A stretch of 64,000 bases of DNA from NCBI RefSeq assembly GCF_024979315.1, contig NZ_JANLCK010000002.1, positions 372,001 through 436,000 of the forward strand, read 5' to 3'. The position numbers and the translations under genes were made by a program. Below the pieces are notes generated by a model. That model saw only the letters and a program-made list of their open reading frames with translations. It was not told the DNA's origin and did not search any database. The first letter of the stretch is position 1; every line of letters begins with the position of its first letter. Positions 24,820-34,160 of the stretch are shown here, piece by piece. This stretch comes from Herbiconiux oxytropis. GTDB taxonomy: Bacteria > Actinomycetota > Actinomycetes > Actinomycetales > Microbacteriaceae.

Positions 24820-26811
24820 TCAGCTGACGTGCACCTCGGGGCGGTGCCTCCGGTCGCGCTCGGCACGGCGCAGCACCTCGCGCGTGACGGGGGCCACCTC
24901 GCCCGCGCCCGTGATGAGGTAGCGGAACATGTTCGAGATGGGGCTGCCCTCTGTCCACTCGAAGTAGACATCCGGAACCACGCCCGTGAGGTCGCGGATC
25001 TCCAGCAGCACTGTGGCGATGGTGTTCGGCACGTTCGCACTCGAGACCTTGAGCACGCGGAAGCCGTCGATCGCCTCGCCCGTGACGAGCAGGTCCTCCT
25101 CGAAGTTCGACGAGTCGGCCAGGTGCACCTCGAGGAAGATGACGGGGGAGCGCTGCGGGATGCCGCTGTCGCGCCGCTCCTCCTTGATCTTCTGGCGGTA
25201 CTCGTCGGGCGAGTCCGTGGCATCCGGCTCGTGCGCGATGATGCGGATCGTGTCGTACTCGTCGGCGTCGGTGAGCACCCAGTCGAGGGCCGCCGCATCG
25301 AGGGTGATCGAGGTCGCCCGCAGCTGGAAGGAGCGCTGCACGCGCGAGATGATCGAGACGGCGATGATGCCGATGATGAACAGAGCCGCGATCCGCACAC
25401 CGTCCGGCCGCTCGATGATGTTCGCGACGGTCGTGTAGAGGAACACCACGGTGACGATCGTGAAGCCGATCGTGGCCGCCCGCTGCTTCTTGCGCCGCGC
25501 CGAGAGGGTGACCGCCACGGAGGCGGAGGTGATGAGCACGAGCACGCCCGTGGCGTAGGCGCCGGCCTGCGCGTCGACGTTCGCGTCGAAGACGAGCGTG
25601 ATGATGATGGCGATCACGAGGAACACGATCACGAGCGGTCGCACGAGCCCGGCCCAGTGCGGTGCCATGCCGTAGCGCGGGAGGTAGCGCGGCACGAGGT
25701 TGAGGAGGCCGGCGAGGGCGCTCGCGCCGGCGAACCAGAGGATGGCGATGGTCGAGATGTCGTAGACCGTGCCGAAGCCCTCGCCGAGGTACTCGTGGGC
25801 GAGGTAGGCGAGCGCGCGGCCGTTCGCGGGGCCGCCCGCCTCGAACGCCTCCTGCGGGATGAGCAGCGTGGTGGTGAGGCTCGAGGTGATGAGGAAGGTC
25901 GACATGATCACGGCCGCCGTGGTCAGCAGTCGCTTGGCGCCCCGGATGCGTGCGACCGGGTTGGCCGGCGTGTCGCCGGGAGCCCCTTTGATCTGCGGCA
26001 TCACGGCCACGCCGGTCTCGAAGCCCGAGAGGCCGAGCGCGAGCTTGGGGAAGGCGATGAGTGCGATGCCGACCATGACGAGCGGATTGCCGTGCTGCGT
26101 CGTGAGCGCGCCCCACCAGTCGTCGATCACGTGCGTGTTCTCGAAGACGTGGCCGATGGCCACGGCGACCACGACCGCGTTGAGCACGAGGAAGACCGCG
26201 ACCACCACGACCGCCACGTTGATCGCCTCTTTGAAGCCGCGGAGGAACACGACGGCGAGGCCCACGATGAGGATGAGCGTGATCGGCACCTGCTGGCCCT
26301 CGAACCACTGCGGTGCGAACGGGTTCTCGATGGCGTGCGCACTCGCATCCGCCGCGCTCAGAGTGATGGTGATCATGAAGTCGGTGGCCGCGAAGCCCAG
26401 CAGCACGAGCACCACGAGCTTGCCGCCCCACCAGGGCAGCAGCTTCTCGAGCATGGCGATCGAGCCCTCGCCGCGGTGGCTCTCGCGGGCCACGCGGCGG
26501 TAGACCGGGAGGGCGCCGCAGAGGGTCACGAGCACGAGCACGATCGTGGCGATCGGGCTCAGGAGGCCCGCGGCGAGGGCCGCGATGGCGGGCTGGTACC
26601 CGAGGGTCGAGAAGTAGTCGACGCCCGTGAGGCACATGACCCGCCACCAGGAGTGGGTCTTCTCGGGCTTCGTGGCTCCCGGCCCCGGATGCTTGCCTGC
26701 CTGCTCGGCGCCGTCGGTGAGCCAGTGCGCGAGGCGGCCCTGGACCTTGCCCGCGGGAGGCGGATCACCCGGCGTGAGGTTGGCGGCGGCGCCGGTGCTC
26801 GAGGTCGACAT
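24820..26811 (-). CDS. APC superfamily amino acid permease with C-terminal soluble domain
   Basis: A 663-residue transporter. About 12 helices span residues ~55-480, with the conserved first-helix motif [16 protein letters not shown] (residues ~59-74) and the E-T-G-V-A-V-M-P segment later. A cytoplasmic domain of about 180 residues contains a D-P/E-P-D-A-T-D universal-stress-like region. The family transports amino acids with protons or sodium; the long C-terminal domain may be regulatory. The start at 26811 has TATAGA close upstream, which would give a very short leader. Confidence 0.87.
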   Translation of the reverse strand: MSTSSTGAAANLTPGDPPPAGKVQGRLAHWLTDGAEQAGKHPGPGATKPEKTHSWWRVMCLTGVDYFSTLGYQPAIAALAAGLLSPIATIVLVLVTLCGALPVYRRVARESHRGEGSIAMLEKLLPWWGGKLVVLVLLGFAATDFMITITLSAADASAHAIENPFAPQWFEGQQVPITLILIVGLAVVFLRGFKEAINVAVVVVAVFLVLNAVVVAVAIGHVFENTHVIDDWWGALTTQHGNPLVMVGIALIAFPKLALGLSGFETGVAVMPQIKGAPGDTPANPVARIRGAKRLLTTAAVIMSTFLITSSLTTTLLIPQEAFEAGGPANGRALAYLAHEYLGEGFGTVYDISTIAILWFAGASALAGLLNLVPRYLPRYGMAPHWAGLVRPLVIVFLVIAIIITLVFDANVDAQAGAYATGVLVLITSASVAVTLSARRKKQRAATIGFTIVTVVFLYTTVANIIERPDGVRIAALFIIGIIAVSIISRVQRSFQLRATSITLDAAALDWVLTDADEYDTIRIIAHEPDATDSPDEYRQKIKEERRDSGIPQRSPVIFLEVHLADSSNFEEDLLVTGEAIDGFRVLKVSSANVPNTIATVLLEIRDLTGVVPDVYFEWTEGSPISNMFRYLITGAGEVAPVTREVLRRAERDRRHRPEVHVS

Positions 26812-26858
26812 GGTTCATCTATACACGCATCCTTCGGGCTCCGACGACGCGGTGGGCC

Positions 26859-26885
26859 TTGACTTAATCTCACGTTCAGTATTCA
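26859..26885 (+). promoter_or_regulatory. Candidate promoter for the CWB2/TolB-like surface protein
   Basis: TTGACT (26859-26864) and TATTCA (26880-26885) are separated by 15 bases in a stretch much richer in A and T than the surrounding DNA. A short dyad TGAGA-CAT-TCTCA (26887-26899) lies just downstream. Spacing is shorter than ideal, so confidence is moderate. Confidence 0.4.
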
Positions 26886-26926
26886 CTGAGACATTCTCAT
26901 CACTGGTTATCCGAGAGGCAGATGAC

Positions 26927-29272
26927 ATGACGATCCAGGACAGGGCCGCACTGCGGTCGCGGGCGAACCGGAGGACGGTTCTGGGGGCTTCCGCAGCCGT
27001 CGTGGCCATGCTGGCCGGGGCGCTGCTCGGGGCCGGGAGCGCGTCGGCCGCGGTGCCGGGAGTCGGTGTGACGGCGATCGTGAGCTCGGATGCAGCGGGG
27101 ATCCCGGGGGCGGGCGCCGCCAACGGGGCCGCGGTGTCGGCTGATGGGCGCTACGTGGCGTTCACGTCGGAATCGGCGTTCGCGGGTGCGCCGGGAGGGA
27201 CCGCTCAGGTCTTCCGCAAGGACATGAGCACGGGTGCCATCGTGCTCGTGAGTGCCGGGCGGGACGGCTCGGTGGCCACCGGCGCGGCGACGCAGCCCTC
27301 GATCTCAGCCGATGGCCGGTTCGTCGCCTTCGTCTCCAATGCCACGAACCTCGACCCCGCGCATTCTTCTAGCATCCTGCAGGTCTTCGTGCGCGACCTG
27401 GCGCCCGGCGGGGTCGCTCGCCTCGTGACCGTGAACACCACCAGGACTGCGGGAGGGGACGCGCTGTCGTTGCTGCCGAGCATGGCAGGTGACGGTCGAT
27501 CCGTGGCGTTCCAGTCCGCGGCCTCCGATCTCGTGCCCTCGGCGGTCTCGGGAAACCAGGTGTACCGGGCAGACATCTCAGCGGCAGGAACCCCCGCCAT
27601 CGAACTGGTGAGTGTGCAGGACCCCTCGGTCTCGCCTGCTTCTGCTGCGGCCGATGTCGATGCCACCACCCCTGCGAGCTCCTACGACGGCTCCGTCGTG
27701 GCCTTCGCGTCGGCGGCACAGAATCTCACCACCGACACACCAGCCGCCGGCGTGACCCAGGTCTTCACGAGAGACCGTCGGACGGGGACCACGACCTTGG
27801 TGAGTGCGGCCGCGGGGGCCGGGATCGCAGGCGACCGCGACTCGGTGGATCCCTCCCTCTCGGCCGACGGCCGCACGGTCGCCTTCGCCTCGAAGGCCAC
27901 GAACATCGCTGTCGGTCCCGCGGGGACGACCACGACGACCGCGCAGATCTTCGTGCGCGAGCCGGAGAAGGGACGCGCGAGCCGCGTGGTGAGCATGACG
28001 TTCGCCGGGACGGGCCCCGCCAACAGCAACAGCAGTTCGCCGAAGCTCTCGGCAGACGCGCGACGGATCGTCTTCGCCTCCGTGGCGACCGACCTCTCCG
28101 ACGTCGCGAATCCGAACGGCGTGAGCCAGGTGTTCGTGCGCGACCTCGTGCGCGGCGTGAACTCCGTTGTGAGCGTCGAGGCCGGCACCACTCCCGTCGT
28201 GGGGAGCGACTTCTCCGGAGGGCCCAGCATGTCGGCTGACGGCCGGTTCGTCGGGTTCACGAGCCTCGCTCCGCGCATCACGCCTGCCGATCCGCTCGGC
28301 CGGACGCTCGTGTACCTCCGCGGGATCGCCGCCGACGGAGGTCCCGTCGGCGGATCCGCGATCGAACGGGTCGGGGGTGCCGACCGCTACGAGGTCTCGG
28401 CAACGGTCTCCGCCGGACGATTCGCGCCCGGGGTCCCCGTGGCCTACGTGGCCTCCGGCGCGGTGTTCGCCGATGCCCTCTCCGGATCGGCCGCGGCCGG
28501 GGCCGACCGAGGGCCCGTGCTCCTCACGCGGAAGGACGCCATCCCGCCGCTGGTCGCGGCCGAACTGGATCGTCTCGATCCGGCCAGGATCGTGCTGCTG
28601 GGCGGCACCGCCACGGTGGCCCCCGCCGTGCAGAAGGCGCTCGAGTCCTTCGTCGGTGCCGACCCCTCCCGCGTGACGCGGATCGACGGCGCCGATCGGT
28701 ACGAGGTGTCGGCCAGGGTCTCAGGGACCGTGTTCACCAAGGGGGCCCAGGTGGCGTACATCGCATCAGGTGCTGTCTTCCCCGACGCGCTCTCGGGCTC
28801 CGCCGCCGCCGGGCTCGCCAAGGGGCCGGTGCTGCTCGTCACGCGGGACACCATCCCCGGTGCCGTCTCCGCCGAGCTGGCGAGGCTGAAGCCGAAGTCG
28901 GTCGTGGTCCTCGGAGGAACCTCGACGGTGTCCGAAGCCGTGCTGAAGCAGATCCCGCCCTCCATGCCGGCCACTCGACTGGCCGGTGCCGACCGCTACG
29001 AGCAGTCGGCGGCGGTGGCCGGAGCGTCGTTCCCCGTCGCCGGAGGCACGGTGTTCGTGGCATCGGGTCAGGTCTTCCCCGACGCGCTGTCCGGATCGGC
29101 CGCAGCCATCCGCGCAAAGGCCCCCGTGCTGCTGGTGGCCGCCGATCGCATCCCGCCGGCGGTGCAGACTCAGCTCAGCCGGCTCAAGCCGACGCGGATC
29201 GTCGTGCTCGGCGGGGAGGCGACGGTGTCGGCCGCCGTGTACGAGTCGTTGCGCGGGTACCTCGCGCCGTAG
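26927..29272 (+). CDS. Secreted TolB-like propeller protein with three CWB2 repeats
   Basis: A 781-residue surface protein. A signal peptide (R-S-R-A-N-R-R-T-V-L-G, hydrophobic core, cleavage near A-S-A-A) is followed by about 430 residues of beta-propeller built from WD40/TolB-like blades, each with S-x-D-G-R-x-V-A-F and V-F-V-R-D. The C-terminal ~300 residues carry three CWB2 units with the E/R-V-G-G-A-D-R-Y start. ATG 26927 has GAGAGG eight bases upstream. The architecture parallels the two proteins at 1-3366, although the propeller type differs. Non-covalent attachment to wall polymer is expected; the substrate is unknown. Confidence 0.92.
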   Translation: MTIQDRAALRSRANRRTVLGASAAVVAMLAGALLGAGSASAAVPGVGVTAIVSSDAAGIPGAGAANGAAVSADGRYVAFTSESAFAGAPGGTAQVFRKDMSTGAIVLVSAGRDGSVATGAATQPSISADGRFVAFVSNATNLDPAHSSSILQVFVRDLAPGGVARLVTVNTTRTAGGDALSLLPSMAGDGRSVAFQSAASDLVPSAVSGNQVYRADISAAGTPAIELVSVQDPSVSPASAAADVDATTPASSYDGSVVAFASAAQNLTTDTPAAGVTQVFTRDRRTGTTTLVSAAAGAGIAGDRDSVDPSLSADGRTVAFASKATNIAVGPAGTTTTTAQIFVREPEKGRASRVVSMTFAGTGPANSNSSSPKLSADARRIVFASVATDLSDVANPNGVSQVFVRDLVRGVNSVVSVEAGTTPVVGSDFSGGPSMSADGRFVGFTSLAPRITPADPLGRTLVYLRGIAADGGPVGGSAIERVGGADRYEVSATVSAGRFAPGVPVAYVASGAVFADALSGSAAAGADRGPVLLTRKDAIPPLVAAELDRLDPARIVLLGGTATVAPAVQKALESFVGADPSRVTRIDGADRYEVSARVSGTVFTKGAQVAYIASGAVFPDALSGSAAAGLAKGPVLLVTRDTIPGAVSAELARLKPKSVVVLGGTSTVSEAVLKQIPPSMPATRLAGADRYEQSAAVAGASFPVAGGTVFVASGQVFPDALSGSAAAIRAKAPVLLVAADRIPPAVQTQLSRLKPTRIVVLGGEATVSAAVYESLRGYLAP

Positions 29273-29285
29273 CGCAGGGGCCGTG

Positions 29286-29306
29286 CTCAGCCGACGAGCG
29301 GCTCAG
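29286..29306. terminator. Weak hairpin between convergent genes
   Basis: An 8-bp stem with one mismatch, CTCAGCCG (29286-29293) with CGGCTCAG (29299-29306), has a 5-base loop. It overlaps the exonuclease III stop. The assignment as terminator is by position only. Confidence 0.35.
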
Positions 29307-30145
29307 CCGAAGATCATCGGGCGGTCGTCGTCGTCCTCCTCCGTCGAGAGGTCGAGGTCGACGACGACGGGTACGTGGTCGGAGGGGGCGTCGCCCTTCC
29401 GCTCGTCGCGGTCGATGCGGGCGGCCGTGACGAGCTCCTGGAAAGCGGGCGAGCCCATGATGAAGTCGATGCGCATTCCCTCGTTCCGCGGGAAGCGGAG
29501 CTGCTTGTAGTCCCAGTAGGTGTAGCCGGTGGGCACGAGGGGGCGCACGACATCCGCGAGCCCCAGCTCCTCGAAGGCACGGAAGGCGGCCCGCTCGGGC
29601 TCGGAGACGTGGGTCGAGCCCTCGAAGACCGAGCGGTCCCAGACATCCGTGTCGAAGGGGGCGATGTTCCAGTCGCCCATCAGCGCGAGCGGCTGCGACG
29701 GATGCGCGGCGAGCCAGGTGCGCGTCTCGGCCGCGAGCTCCTTCAGCCAGGCGAGCTTGTAGAGGTAGTGCGGGTTGTCGAGGTCGCGGCCGTTCGGCAC
29801 GTAGAGGCTCCACAGGCGCACGTCGTCGACGGTGACGCCGAGGGCGCGCGCCTCGAGCGGGAGGGAGCCGTCGTCCTGCGCCTTGCCGAAGCCGGGCATG
29901 CCCGAGAAGGTGTTCGACACGTCGTGCATCGGGAGCCGGCTCGCGAACGCGACCCCGTTCCACTGGTTCAGCCCGTGCAGCACCACCTCGTAGCCGGCCT
30001 CGTGGAAGGCCTCGAAGGGGAACTGCGACTCCTTGCACTTGATCTCCTGCATGCCGAGCACGTCGATGTCCGACCGCACCAGCCAGTCGACGACGCGGCC
30101 GACTCGGGCGCGGATGGAGTTCACATTCCAGGTGGCAACACGCAT
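29303..30145 (-). CDS. xthA: Exodeoxyribonuclease III
   Basis: A 280-residue member of the exonuclease III/AP endonuclease fold, which removes abasic sites and 3' blocks in base excision repair. The catalytic and metal residues are in place: N-V-N-S-I-R (residues ~7-12), Q-E-I-K (Glu34), G-D-W-N-I-A-P, and the terminal S-D-H-x-P-V. The C-terminal tail is acidic (E-E-D-D-D-D). TAGCGT lies six bases before the ATG with GGAGGC between them, the same 11-base context as the kinase gene at 12468, so the message may be leaderless. Confidence 0.95.
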   Translation of the reverse strand: MRVATWNVNSIRARVGRVVDWLVRSDIDVLGMQEIKCKESQFPFEAFHEAGYEVVLHGLNQWNGVAFASRLPMHDVSNTFSGMPGFGKAQDDGSLPLEARALGVTVDDVRLWSLYVPNGRDLDNPHYLYKLAWLKELAAETRTWLAAHPSQPLALMGDWNIAPFDTDVWDRSVFEGSTHVSEPERAAFRAFEELGLADVVRPLVPTGYTYWDYKQLRFPRNEGMRIDFIMGSPAFQELVTAARIDRDERKGDAPSDHVPVVVDLDLSTEEDDDDRPMIFG

Positions 30146-30151
30146 GCCTCC

Positions 30152-30157
30152 ACGCTA
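30152..30157 (-). promoter_or_regulatory. -10-like TAGCGT upstream of xthA
   Basis: On the minus strand TAGCGT-GGAGGC-ATG places the start codon seven bases after the hexamer. This spacing fits transcription beginning at the A of the ATG. Confidence 0.5.
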
Positions 30158-30265
30158 CCGGCCGCGGCAGACACGGCGGACATCGCCAAGGCTCCGGCCC
30201 ACCGAGAGCCCTGGCGGCCCGGTGTCCGCGAGGGGTGGCGTTGTCCGCCTGACTACGCTGGTGGC

Positions 30266-31537
30266 ATGGGGCGTGCGGACGACGAGGAGCTGCGCCGAGC
30301 CGTCGAAGAAGGTGCGACGGCCGACGCCACCGGGGGCGCTGACGCCGCCCCCGACGGCTCGCCCGCCCCCGACGGCACCCTTCGCACCCGCCTCGAACAG
30401 CGCTTGGGGGAGCGCTTCGAGCTGCTCGAGCAGCCGATCGCGCGGGTCACCGACGTCACGAACAAGACGCTCGCCCTCTTCCCCGCCCGGGTCTGGCGCC
30501 GCTTCCTCTCGGCCAACGGCTTCCTGCTCTCGGCCGGCATGAGCTATCAGGCGCTGTTCGCGGTCTTCGCGGCCGTCTACATCGTCTTCGCGGTCGCCGG
30601 GATCTGGCTGATCGGCTCCCCGGAGACCCTCGACGCCCTGATCGCCCTCATCAACACCTACGTGCCGGGCCTGATCGGTGACGACAAGATCATCCGCGAG
30701 GCCGACCTCCGGCAGATCGCCCGCTCGAGCGCCTCCGTGCTCACCATCACGGGCGTGGCCGCGATCGCCGTGCTCGTCTGGACCGCCATCGGCTGGATCA
30801 CCTACTCCCGCATCGCCGTGCGCGCCATCTTCGGCATGCCCCGCGATCGCCGCGCCTACCTGCTCCTGAAGGCCCGCGACCTGCTCGTCTCCCTCGCCCT
30901 CGGCCTCACGCTGTTCGCGGCCGCCGTGCTGAGCGTGGCGAGCACGGCCGCGCTCGACTGGATCCTCTCCCTCTTCCCCGACGAGTTCCGCGACTGGTCG
31001 ACGACCTTCGTGCGGGTGGCGGGCCTCGCGCTCGTCTACGCCATCGACACCGCCGCCCTCATGGTGCTGTTCCGTTTCGTGGCGGGGGCGCGCCTCACCC
31101 TCACGCGCATGGCCCTCGGCGCCGGCCTCGGCGGCGCAGCCCTCCTCGTGCTCCAGGTGCTCGGCTCGCAGCTGCTCGGCGGCGCCACCCGTAATCCGCT
31201 GCTGTCGACCTTCGTGGTCTTCATCGCCCTGCTGCTCTGGTTCCGGTTGACGAGCGTCGTGACCCTGGTGGCGGCATCCTGGATCTCGATCGCCGCCGAG
31301 GACAGGGGCGAGGCGCTCTACGAGCCCACCGCCGAGGAGCGCGCGGCCCGCGAGCACGACGCCCTGGTGATCGCCGCCGAGGTGCGCCTGCGCGAGGCCC
31401 GCACCGAGCTCGAGGCGGCCCCGTGGTGGCGCCGCCCGGGAGCGCGCTGGCGGCTGGACGCCGCGGAGGAGGAGCTGCAGTCGCTCCTCGACGCCCGCCG
31501 CCCCGACCCCCGGCGAGAGAGCATGATGGGGGAATGA
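30266..31537 (+). CDS. YihY/BrkB-family membrane protein
   Basis: A 423-residue membrane protein. An Ala/Asp-rich N-terminus precedes the YihY (formerly ribonuclease BN) domain with six helices at residues ~85-355. Conserved points are F-L-L-S-A-G-M-S-Y-Q-A-L-F-A near residue 90 and L-L-W-F-R-L-T-S near residue 330. A charged helical tail follows. YihY proteins are membrane proteins of uncertain function. ATG 30266 follows TACGCT by six bases, consistent with a leaderless start. The next gene begins inside its stop codon (ATGA). Confidence 0.9.
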   Translation: MGRADDEELRRAVEEGATADATGGADAAPDGSPAPDGTLRTRLEQRLGERFELLEQPIARVTDVTNKTLALFPARVWRRFLSANGFLLSAGMSYQALFAVFAAVYIVFAVAGIWLIGSPETLDALIALINTYVPGLIGDDKIIREADLRQIARSSASVLTITGVAAIAVLVWTAIGWITYSRIAVRAIFGMPRDRRAYLLLKARDLLVSLALGLTLFAAAVLSVASTAALDWILSLFPDEFRDWSTTFVRVAGLALVYAIDTAALMVLFRFVAGARLTLTRMALGAGLGGAALLVLQVLGSQLLGGATRNPLLSTFVVFIALLLWFRLTSVVTLVAASWISIAAEDRGEALYEPTAEERAAREHDALVIAAEVRLREARTELEAAPWWRRPGARWRLDAAEEELQSLLDARRPDPRRESMMGE

Positions 31538-32436
31538 GCATCCCGCCCGCCGGCATCCCGGCCACGTCTCCCATCGTCGTCACCGGTTCCACCGGCGGTC
31601 TCGGCGGCCGCGTCGCCCGGCTGCTGCAGGATGCGGGCGTGCCCCAGCGACTCCTCGTGCGCGACCCGGCGCGAGCGCCCGAGATCGCGGGTGCCGAGGT
31701 CGCCGTCGCAGAATACTCCGACGGTGCCGCCCTCGAGCGCGCTCTCGCCGGCACCCGCATCGTCTTCATGGTCTCGGCGGCGGAGAACGCCGATCGGCTC
31801 GCCGAGCACCGTTCCTTCATTGACGCGGCCCGAGCCGCGGGAGTCGAGCACGTCGTCTACACCTCGTTCTTCGGGGCGGCCCCGGATGCGACGTTCACGC
31901 TCGCGCGCGACCACGTCGTCACCGAGAACCTCATCCGTGAGGCGGGCCTCGGCCACACCTTTCTGCGCGACAACCTCTACACCGACTTCCTGCCGATGCT
32001 CGCGGGCTCCGACGGCGTCATCCGCGGACCGGCGGGAACGGGCCGAGTGGCCTCCGTCACGCGCGACGACGTGGCCGAGAGCGCGGTGCGCGTGCTGCTC
32101 GACAGGATGAGGTCGGCGGATGCGCACGCGGACGCCACCTACGAGCTGACGGGCCCCGAGGCGCTCGGCCTCGACGAGGTCGCGGCGATCGTGACGGAGG
32201 CGCGGAAGCGCGCGGGCCAGGGTGAAGCCCCTGTCACCTACCTCGACGAGACGCTGGCGGAGGCCTACGCCTCCCGCGCCGGCTACGACGCCCCGCCGTG
32301 GCAGCTCGATGCCTGGGTGAGCACCTACACGGCCATCGCCGCGGGCGAGCTCTCGCGCATCACCGCCGACGTCGAGCACCTCACGGGCCACCCGCCCCGC
32401 TCCCTGCGCGACTTCCTGGGCCTCACCGGCGGCTGA
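31534..32436 (+). CDS. NmrA-like NAD(P)-binding protein
   Basis: A 300-residue atypical SDR of the NmrA/QOR2 group. The nucleotide loop is T-G-S-T-G-G-L-G-G (residues ~18-26), and the canonical Tyr/Lys pair is replaced by the family pattern V-V-Y-T-S-F-F-G-A. Such proteins either reduce quinones with NADPH or sense the dinucleotide. It overlaps the YihY gene by four bases, so translation is probably coupled. Confidence 0.88.
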   Translation: MSIPPAGIPATSPIVVTGSTGGLGGRVARLLQDAGVPQRLLVRDPARAPEIAGAEVAVAEYSDGAALERALAGTRIVFMVSAAENADRLAEHRSFIDAARAAGVEHVVYTSFFGAAPDATFTLARDHVVTENLIREAGLGHTFLRDNLYTDFLPMLAGSDGVIRGPAGTGRVASVTRDDVAESAVRVLLDRMRSADAHADATYELTGPEALGLDEVAAIVTEARKRAGQGEAPVTYLDETLAEAYASRAGYDAPPWQLDAWVSTYTAIAAGELSRITADVEHLTGHPPRSLRDFLGLTGG

Positions 32437-32459
32437 ACGGGCGCCTAGCCCACCCGTTC
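32435..32459. terminator. Bidirectional hairpin spanning two convergent stops
   Basis: A perfect 7-bp stem, GAACGGG (32435-32441) with CCCGTTC (32453-32459), surrounds an 11-base loop. It overlaps the TGA of the NmrA-like gene and the stop of the convergent lipoprotein gene. Confidence 0.55.
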
Positions 32460-33524
32460 GAGGCGTCCTAGCTCGTCACCCGACACATCGAAGAGACGCA
32501 GGTAGCCGTTGTCGAGGGCGATGGTGCGGGTGCGGATCTCGGTGAGCGGCCAGCTGGGCCAGCAGAGCAGGAGGTTGATGGCGTAGCCGGGCGCGAGGAA
32601 GTCGCTGCCGTCGCCCGCGAAGGCGAGACCATCGCCTTCGGGCATCGTCCCGTCGTCGAGGGGCTGGTGGCGGCAGTCGTCGACCGTGTAGCTGCCGTCG
32701 TCGCGGAAGGTGATCGCCGACCTCAGGGGCGAGCCCTCCGGCAGGTCCTCGACCATCGGCGGGGTCTCGTCGATCGTCGTCGGCGGAACGTCCGGGAGGC
32801 CGCTCGGGGCGAGACCCACCGGCGACCAGGTGCCCACGAGTTCGTCGAGCGAGGCGGCCGTCAGGCCCTCCGCCAGCGGGGCCCGGCGTGCGAGCGCGGC
32901 CCTGGCCTCGTCGCCCGCGACGGGTGCTCCGCCTCCGACCTGCTGCAGGATCTCCGCCGGCGGAGCGCCGTCGGCGGGGTCGAGCCGGGCGACGGGTGCG
33001 CCGGTGCTGTCGAGCAGCTCCCAGCCGTCGCCGACGACCCGGAACCCGCGAGCCTCGGTGAGCCACGGCACGTCGGGCGCGCGGAACGACCCGTCGGGCT
33101 GCGAGAAGCAGTCCTGAGACCCGCCGATCGACCCCGTGACGAGGAGGTCGTCCGAGCCGGCCCACGACGCCTGGAGCACGCCGCAGTCGCGGAACACGGT
33201 GATGCTCTGGCCGTGCATGTCGGCGGAGGTCCAGACGAACGTTCCCGCTGCGTCGCCTTCGGCGTCGGCCAGCTGCCACTCGCCCACGAGGCCGAGCGCG
33301 TTCGAGGCCTCGCCCGTGGGGGCGCCGGTGAGCAGGGGGTCGTCCGGCTGGAAGGTCGAGATCGGTGCGATGTCGATTCCGGCTCCACCGCTGTCGCCGC
33401 TTCCCGCAGCGCTCGGGGCTCCGGCGCCCTGGCCTGCGCAGCCGGCCAGCAGGAGTGCTGCGGCTCCGGCTGCGAGCACGGCCAGGCGCATCCGTGCTCT
33501 TCTCGTCCCCCGTACCCTCGTCAT
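32445..33524 (-). CDS. Secreted lipoprotein with two META/HslJ-like halves
   Basis: A 359-residue protein with a lipoprotein signal peptide: basic n-region, hydrophobic core and lipobox L-L-A-G-C with Cys29 as the lipidated residue. The mature protein has two halves beginning L-V-G-E-W (about residue 77) and L-V-G-T-W (about residue 218). This opening and the paired beta strands recall META/HslJ domains, although similarity is faint. Four or five Cys could form disulfides. TAGTGT lies seven bases before the ATG, which suggests a leaderless message. Role unknown. Confidence 0.75.
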   Translation of the reverse strand: MTRVRGTRRARMRLAVLAAGAAALLLAGCAGQGAGAPSAAGSGDSGGAGIDIAPISTFQPDDPLLTGAPTGEASNALGLVGEWQLADAEGDAAGTFVWTSADMHGQSITVFRDCGVLQASWAGSDDLLVTGSIGGSQDCFSQPDGSFRAPDVPWLTEARGFRVVGDGWELLDSTGAPVARLDPADGAPPAEILQQVGGGAPVAGDEARAALARRAPLAEGLTAASLDELVGTWSPVGLAPSGLPDVPPTTIDETPPMVEDLPEGSPLRSAITFRDDGSYTVDDCRHQPLDDGTMPEGDGLAFAGDGSDFLAPGYAINLLLCWPSWPLTEIRTRTIALDNGYLRLFDVSGDELGRLERVG

Positions 33525-33531
33525 GGCCCGA

Positions 33532-33537
33532 ACACTA
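33532..33537 (-). promoter_or_regulatory. -10-like TAGTGT upstream of the lipoprotein gene
   Basis: Read on the minus strand, TAGTGT is followed by seven bases and then the ATG at 33524. The divergent pyrE -10-like hexamer is about 60 bases away, so this is a compact divergent promoter region. Confidence 0.45.
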
Positions 33538-33597
33538 TTCGACGGGCGTGGCGCGAGCCTGCGAATCCGCCGCCGAAGTGGCGCCGGGGGCCCCGGC

Positions 33598-33603
33598 TAA
33601 ACT
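33598..33603 (+). promoter_or_regulatory. -10-like TAAACT upstream of pyrE
   Basis: TAAACT ends six bases before the GTG start of pyrE, which places +1 at or next to the start codon. There is no Shine-Dalgarno sequence in the six bases between. Confidence 0.5.
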
Positions 33604-33609
33604 GGGTCC

Positions 33610-34158
33610 GTGACCGACGCGCGCAGCCAACTCATCGAGTACATCAAGACGGATGCCGTGTTCCACGGCGACTTCACGCTCACGAGCGGCAAGAAGGCGA
33701 GCTACTACGTCGACCTGCGGAAGGTCTCGCTCGACCACCGCGTGGCCCCGCTGATCGGGCAGGTCATGCTCGACCTCATCGAGGGCATCCGGGACGTCGA
33801 CGCGGTCGGCGGGCTCACCATGGGCGCCGACCCGATCGCCTCCGCCGTGCTGCACCAGGGCGCCGCGCGCGGGCTCTCCTACGACGCCTTCGTGGTGCGC
33901 AAGGAGCCGAAGGACCACGGTCGTGGCCGCCAGGTCGAGGGCCCCGACGTGGCCGGCAAGCGCGTGATCGTGCTCGAGGACACCTCCACCACGGGCGGTT
34001 CACCGCTCGCCGCCATCGCTGCGCTCGAGAAGGCCGGGGCGATCATCGCGGGGGTCGCCGTGGTCGTCGACCGTGCCACGGGCGCCGGGGAGCGCATCGA
34101 GGAGGCCGGCTACCCCTACCACTACGCGATCGGGCTGGCAGACCTGGGGCTGGAGTAG
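33610..34158 (+). CDS. pyrE: Orotate phosphoribosyltransferase
   Basis: A 182-residue type I phosphoribosyltransferase that joins orotate to PRPP in UMP synthesis. The PRPP-binding motif V-I-V-L-E-D-T-S-T-T-G-G-S (residues ~119-131) is complete, and the F-T-L-T-S-G-K-K-A-S-Y-Y-V-D orotate/loop region is present. Length is standard. The GTG at 33610 is supported by a -10-like box 6 bases upstream and by the normal N-terminus. Other pyr genes are not adjacent. The next gene follows after two bases, so they probably form an operon. Confidence 0.95.
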   Translation: MTDARSQLIEYIKTDAVFHGDFTLTSGKKASYYVDLRKVSLDHRVAPLIGQVMLDLIEGIRDVDAVGGLTMGADPIASAVLHQGAARGLSYDAFVVRKEPKDHGRGRQVEGPDVAGKRVIVLEDTSTTGGSPLAAIAALEKAGAIIAGVAVVVDRATGAGERIEEAGYPYHYAIGLADLGLE

Positions 34159-34160
34159 GC

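Noticed and set aside
24613-26862. Long plus-strand frame opposite the APC permease
   Set aside because: His/Asp/Arg-rich translation typical of antisense frames in GC-rich genes, with no domain and no ribosome site.
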